Below, one piece after another: positions 61,707 to 64,000 of a stretch of 64,000 nt of DNA. Location of the stretch: assembly GCA_902586925.1 (NCBI GenBank), contig CACIJE010000001.1, positions 334,104 through 398,103 of the forward strand, written 5' to 3'. The translations under genes were made by a program, and so were the position numbers. Origin of the DNA: an uncultured SAR86 cluster bacterium. Lineage in GTDB: Bacteria; Pseudomonadota; Gammaproteobacteria; Magnimaribacterales; D2472. Position 1 is the stretch's first letter. Every line of letters begins with the position of its first letter. The notes beneath the pieces were generated by a model. It did not search any database. It saw nothing but the letters and a program-made list of their open reading frames with translations, and was not told the DNA's origin.

Positions 61707-62099
61707 TTAATCTAATCCTTTAAAAAAACCACCCGCATTTCCTCTTAAATCTGCATTCCAGTCCGCTAACTTACACTTCATGTCAGGTTTAATGTCACCC
61801 AAAACAATAAAGTTCTTAATTTCAAAATATTCTGGAAACTCTTTAACAAGATGACTTTCAGAGTGATTTTCTAATCTCAATTTGGCAGCATCGCTATCCT
61901 CAAACATTTCTATTAATGTTGCTGACTTCTCATCTTTGGATAGAAACCATTCAAATCTTATGGTTTTAGGTTCTGAGCAATTAAAAACGTAGGGAGAAGA
62001 ATTTTCCCTCATAAATTCTTTCGTTTCATTTGCGCCTTTAATGAGTCCTAATTCAAAAATATAAGTTATTATCTTGTTTTGTTTATTTAGCTCGCTCAT
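61707..62099 (-). CDS. Dimeric alpha-beta barrel (antibiotic-monooxygenase-like) protein
   Basis: About 130 residues from ATG at 62099 (MSELNKQNKII), with GAAAGA before it; a TTG at 62117 would add six. Pattern TIRFEWFLSKDEKSATLIEM and DAAKLRLENHSESHLVKEFP matches the ABM/quinol monooxygenase-like fold. Function unknown. Preceded by glmS-tail copy A. Confidence 0.68.
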   Translation of the reverse strand: MSELNKQNKIITYIFELGLIKGANETKEFMRENSSPYVFNCSEPKTIRFEWFLSKDEKSATLIEMFEDSDAAKLRLENHSESHLVKEFPEYFEIKNFIVLGDIKPDMKCKLADWNADLRGNAGGFFKGLD

Positions 62100-62126
62100 T
62101 CTTTCATTTCTAATCAATACTCGAAA

Positions 62127-62144
62127 TTATTCCACCGTCACTGA
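62127..62144 (-). repeat. glmS-tail repeat, copy A
   Basis: Minus strand TCAGTGACGGTGGAATAA, read Ser-Val-Thr-Val-Glu-stop, identical to a GlmS C-terminus. It sits 27 bases before the next minus-strand start. Confidence 0.75.
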
Positions 62145-62168
62145 TTAAGTTTAAATAATAATTTAATT

Positions 62169-62366
62169 TCATTTTACAAAAGGGTCATCTTCATCTTTCA
62201 ACTTTCCTGTGCCTTTCAGATAAAAGTAATATGTTAGTACACCGAACATTAAAACAAGGAAAAGGTCTCCATTTAATTTGATAAATTGATACAGAGAAAG
62301 AAGTGTAAATAATAAACTTAGTATCCAAAAATGTCTGCCATATTTTGCTAAAAAATTTTTAATCAC
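62169..62366 (-). CDS. Small two-TM cassette protein (65 residues)
   Basis: GTG start at 62366, 9 bases after glmS-tail copy B. Two helices (HFWILSLLFTLLSLYQFI; DLFLVLMFGVLTYYFYL) and a charged tail (KGTGKLKDEDDPFVK). No family recognised. Confidence 0.6.
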   Translation of the reverse strand: MIKNFLAKYGRHFWILSLLFTLLSLYQFIKLNGDLFLVLMFGVLTYYFYLKGTGKLKDEDDPFVK

Positions 62367-62375
62367 TTTTTAAAA

Positions 62376-62393
62376 CTACTCCACCGTCACTGA
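62376..62393 (-). repeat. glmS-tail repeat, copy B
   Basis: Minus strand TCAGTGACGGTGGAGTAG preceded in frame by AAG, giving Lys-Ser-Val-Thr-Val-Glu-stop, the longest match to the GlmS end (LAKSVTVE). Between two small genes. Confidence 0.78.
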
Positions 62394-62419
62394 CTTGAAT
62401 AAAACAGTGATTTGATTTT

Positions 62420-62626
62420 TTATTCATTATTTTTTAAAAGTTGATGTCTGTATATATAAAGACCAAACCAGACTGAAAATATAAAGATCTCAAGGGTTAC
62501 CATCAAATTATAATTTTCAACAAAAAGAGGGACAATGATCATTGCCGGTATGCCAAAGAATATGCTTGATGTTGACCAAACAAATCTTTCACTTTTTTTA
62601 AGATAGTTCTGTAACATTTCTTTCAT
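62420..62626 (-). CDS. Small two-TM cassette protein (68 residues)
   Basis: Basic N-terminus (NYLKKSERFVW), helices STSSIFFGIPAMIIVPLF and MVTLEIFIFSVWFGLYIY, basic tail (RHQLLKNNE). ATG 19 bases after glmS-tail copy C. Topology like the neighbouring small cassettes. Confidence 0.62.
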   Translation of the reverse strand: MKEMLQNYLKKSERFVWSTSSIFFGIPAMIIVPLFVENYNLMVTLEIFIFSVWFGLYIYRHQLLKNNE

Positions 62627-62645
62627 CTTAAATCATTGTTTCCTT

Positions 62646-62663
62646 CTACTCCACCGCTACTAA
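62646..62663 (-). repeat. glmS-tail repeat, copy C (degraded)
   Basis: Minus strand TTAGTAGCGGTGGAGTAG (Leu-Val-Ala-Val-Glu-stop). The GTGGAGTAG half is intact; the left half carries changes. Confidence 0.6.
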
Positions 62664-62669
62664 GTGTTT

Positions 62670-63209
62670 TTAATTAGCCACTAATTTTCTCATTTGTTTA
62701 ACAAATAGTTTTTTACCTAAGGAAATGTTTTCAATCCAGTCCTCATTCGCACCAGCATCTGCATTGTCAGAGATATATTTAAAACATTTAAACTTGACAT
62801 CTTCGATATAACAAATTTTCGCGATGGCGTATGCCTCCATGTCAACCAGGTCAGTTTTTAATTTTGGAGTTTGTGTAACAAAGGAGTCTCCTGTACCACA
62901 ACTATATCCACCGCTTCCAAAATTTATTTCTCCAATATCATCAAACGGAGTTTGACCAATATTAAAACCTATCGGCGTAGAATCCATATCTCTTTGAAAA
63001 AATCGAGTTACTTCTACTAAACCTTTCAATTCTTTATTTAAACTACCAGCAGTTCCATAATTAATTATTAAAGATGGATTATAATCATTTATGATTTTCA
63101 ATGTTTTAATTGCAGCATTTATCTTACCAACACCTGTATAATGAATCTGGAAATCTGGTAAGTCTTTTTCATCAAGTTCCTCTTTTACGGCAACAAGAAC
63201 AAGGTTCAT
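62670..63209 (-). CDS. Nucleosidase of the MTA/SAH nucleosidase-purine phosphorylase fold
   Basis: 179 residues, shorter than Pfs (about 232). HYTGVGKINAAIKTLKII, LIINYGTAGSLNKELKG, TDLVDMEAYAIAKICYIE and ISDNADAGANEDW (catalytic Asp) are the family landmarks; Glu in KEELDEK stands near the second catalytic position. Hydrolyses a purine or methylthio-nucleoside. Lies between glmS-tail copies C and D, the largest cassette visible. Confidence 0.82.
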   Translation of the reverse strand: MNLVLVAVKEELDEKDLPDFQIHYTGVGKINAAIKTLKIINDYNPSLIINYGTAGSLNKELKGLVEVTRFFQRDMDSTPIGFNIGQTPFDDIGEINFGSGGYSCGTGDSFVTQTPKLKTDLVDMEAYAIAKICYIEDVKFKCFKYISDNADAGANEDWIENISLGKKLFVKQMRKLVAN

Positions 63210-63257
63210 ATTATTTTACCTTCTAAAATTCTTGTATGATAAATTAACACTCTTCGG

Positions 63258-63275
63258 CTACTCCACGGTGGTTGA
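63258..63275 (-). repeat. glmS-tail repeat, copy D
   Basis: Minus strand TCAACCACCGTGGAGTAG (Ser-Thr-Thr-Val-Glu-stop). It has one amino-acid change relative to the GlmS end. 48 bases before the nucleosidase ATG. Confidence 0.65.
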
Positions 63276-63299
63276 GTGGTTTTGTATGTAATAGTTTTT

Positions 63300-63473
63300 C
63301 TAGTTTTCACTTTTTTTGGAAATATGAGAGTAAGTTAAAATCCACACAAGTGTGTAAAGGGGAAGAACATAATCTAATCTTACCTCTCCAAGAAATATAT
63401 CCATGGGTATTAACAATAAAACTAAAAGAATTTGAATTATTAGAAGAGTTTTAATTGAAAGATTGAGTTTCAT
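63300..63473 (-). CDS. Small two-TM cassette protein (57 residues)
   Basis: ATG at 63473, stop at 63300. Helices TLLIIQILLVLLLIPMDIF and LDYVLPLYTLVWILTYSH, polar tail SKKSEN. An AAAGGAA site precedes the ATG. Lies between glmS-tail copies D and E. A plus-strand frame in the same place is not convincing. Confidence 0.65.
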   Translation of the reverse strand: MKLNLSIKTLLIIQILLVLLLIPMDIFLGEVRLDYVLPLYTLVWILTYSHISKKSEN

Positions 63474-63502
63474 ATTTATTCCTTTAACTGTTACTTACAA
63501 AC

Positions 63503-63520
63503 TTACTCCACCGTAACAGA
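63503..63520 (-). repeat. glmS-tail repeat, copy E
   Basis: Minus strand TCTGTTACGGTGGAGTAA (Ser-Val-Thr-Val-Glu-stop), with synonymous differences from copies A and B. 29 bases before the next ATG. Confidence 0.75.
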
Positions 63521-63539
63521 GTATCAGTAGCAACATTAA

Positions 63540-63764
63540 TCATTTAAGTTTGCTTAAAAGTTTTTTCCTTAAGAAAAAATAATATGTTCCCCATATTACT
63601 AAAAACACCCATGGTAGTGTTTGTTTTGTTGTTTGGTCTTGAAAAAAAAGTGGAACTATAAAAACTAAAAATAAAAAAAAGAAGGTAGTTAAGTTTACTG
63701 TCCAAGGGAATGACCGAGACACCAAATAATCATTTTTAACAAACTTTTTTATTGCTTCTATCAT
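63540..63764 (-). CDS. Small two-TM cassette protein (74 residues)
   Basis: ATG 3 bases after glmS-tail copy F. N-terminal basic amphipathic part (IEAIKKFVKNDYLVSRS), helices FFFLFLVFIVPLFF and LPWVFLVIWGTYYFFL, strongly basic tail (RKKLLSKLK). No family recognised. Confidence 0.65.
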   Translation of the reverse strand: MIEAIKKFVKNDYLVSRSFPWTVNLTTFFFLFLVFIVPLFFQDQTTKQTLPWVFLVIWGTYYFFLRKKLLSKLK

Positions 63765-63865
63765 TGTTTATTCGACGGTAACGGAGTAAGTTTAATCGGT
63801 CTTTTATTCTCCGCTATTTCTGCGGTGTTTGAAAAGTCTGAAATTTGCTCACTAAGATTGCTCAT
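63761..63865 (-). CDS. Possible 34-residue ORF running through repeat copy F
   Basis: ATG at 63865 to TGA at 63761-63763; begins MSNLSEQISDF and ends LTPLPSNKQ. The TGA overlaps the 74-residue gene's ATG. It could be a real leader ORF or chance; the repeat's own SVTVE reading is in another frame. Confidence 0.28.
   Translation of the reverse strand: MSNLSEQISDFSNTAEIAENKRPIKLTPLPSNKQ
63768..63785 (-). repeat. glmS-tail repeat, copy F
   Basis: Minus strand TCCGTTACCGTCGAATAA (Ser-Val-Thr-Val-Glu-stop). Relative to copy B five third-codon positions differ (the last in the stop codon) plus nothing non-synonymous, as expected for orthologous gene ends rather than simple DNA duplication. Confidence 0.72.
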
Positions 63866-64000
63866 TATTATCTCTATTCTACCCAATAATTAGGTGAAAG
63901 TTACACGTTTTTGTCGTATAATTAATAGTGTAAATCAAGAAATAAATTCCTTATTTCAAGTTCAAATACATACGCCAATATACCTAATTTCGGGTATGTT
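63866..64000. other. Right-edge sequence without a supported gene
   Basis: 135 AT-rich bases at the window end. No open frame, tRNA or glmS coding sequence is visible on either strand. If the cassette model is right, more units and then glmS should follow to the right. Confidence 0.4.

Noticed and set aside
63272-63454. Plus-strand 60-residue frame
   Set aside because: Overlaps the minus-strand two-TM gene at 63300-63473, which has better topology and a ribosome site.
62127-63785. The intergenic repeats as integron attC sites
   Set aside because: They lack paired RYYYAAC/GTTRRRY boxes and long stem-loops; only copy D has a chance GTTGAGT. The coding pattern SVTVE-stop explains the sequence better.
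61664-64000. A Tn7-type transposon
   Set aside because: No TnsA-E or TniQ-like gene and no terminal inverted repeats are visible; only glmS-end-like sequences are seen.
1-64000. tRNA, rRNA, CRISPR or IS elements
   Set aside because: No cloverleaf, rRNA block, regular direct-repeat array or transposase was found on reading; gaps are nearly all under 180 bases.

Overview
The window is AT-rich (roughly one third G+C by eye), densely coded, and has no rRNA, tRNA, CRISPR array or IS element that I can see. The gene families and order point to a marine gammaproteobacterium with a streamlined genome. The SAR86 lineage is my best guess, based on family content and base composition rather than a marker gene. 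Intergenic gaps are short, many genes overlap by 1-4 bases, and every convergent gene pair abuts or overlaps, leaving no room for classical terminators.

Layout. 1-5.1 kb (minus): a TonB2-type energy transduction operon (DUF3450, long TolQ/TtpC-like protein, ExbB, ExbD, TonB, TPR protein). 5.2-6.1 kb: a DUF1295 membrane reductase. 6.2-13.3 kb (plus): a tightly coupled run efp-argS-SPOR protein-yggS-proC-yggT-metX-metW-rdgB. 13.3-16.5 kb (minus): trmB, rpoH, cysQ and an exported HAD acid phosphatase. 16.6-20.2 kb: a tiny unannotated ORF coupled to a dienoyl-CoA isomerase-like gene, yaaA, and TRAP permease genes dctQ-dctM. 20.2-23.8 kb (minus): an accessory trio with a 980-residue membrane-anchored SF1 helicase carrying a nuclease-like insertion. 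23.8-29.2 kb (minus): uvrD, a TRAP binding lipoprotein, lipB, a TPR protein and lipA. 29.2-30.5 kb (plus): an RpiR/HexR-type regulator with a perfect palindrome in front, and a MazG-like pyrophosphohydrolase.

30.5-35.5 kb is an accessory island. It holds a PvuRts1I/AbaSI-like modification-dependent endonuclease, a membrane protein with a DNA-binding-like tail, a voltage-sensor/bestrophin-like fusion, a 20-residue-repeat beta-flower-like protein, a small helical protein, a GIY-YIG nuclease with a PUA-like tail, and a small membrane protein. It is the best candidate in the window for an undescribed defence-type locus.

35.5-61.6 kb is mostly metabolic and envelope genes: 3-hydroxyisobutyrate dehydrogenase-like, nitronate monooxygenase, M20 amidohydrolase, BI-1, crotonase, DUF885 peptidase, acyltransferase, a lipid-oxidation cluster (DUF3445, fatty acid hydroxylase, Mpo1-like), serine hydrolase, DUF2147, DUF4399, a second fatty acid hydroxylase, MAPEG, GFA, YeiH, SMR, methyltransferases, SPFH-NfeD, alpha/beta hydrolase, VTT, DoxX, Zn peptidase and SMP-30.

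61.7-64.0 kb is the most unusual part. Small minus-strand genes, mostly two-TM proteins under 75 residues plus a nucleosidase, are separated by copies of an 18-base repeat. On the minus strand the repeat reads TCN-GTN-ACN-GTN-GAR-TAR, that is Ser-Val-Thr-Val-Glu-stop, the universal C-terminus of GlmS. Copies differ mainly at synonymous positions. I read this as a stack of small cassettes inserted one after another at the 3' end of glmS, the same target Tn7 uses. glmS itself should lie to the right of the window on the minus strand.
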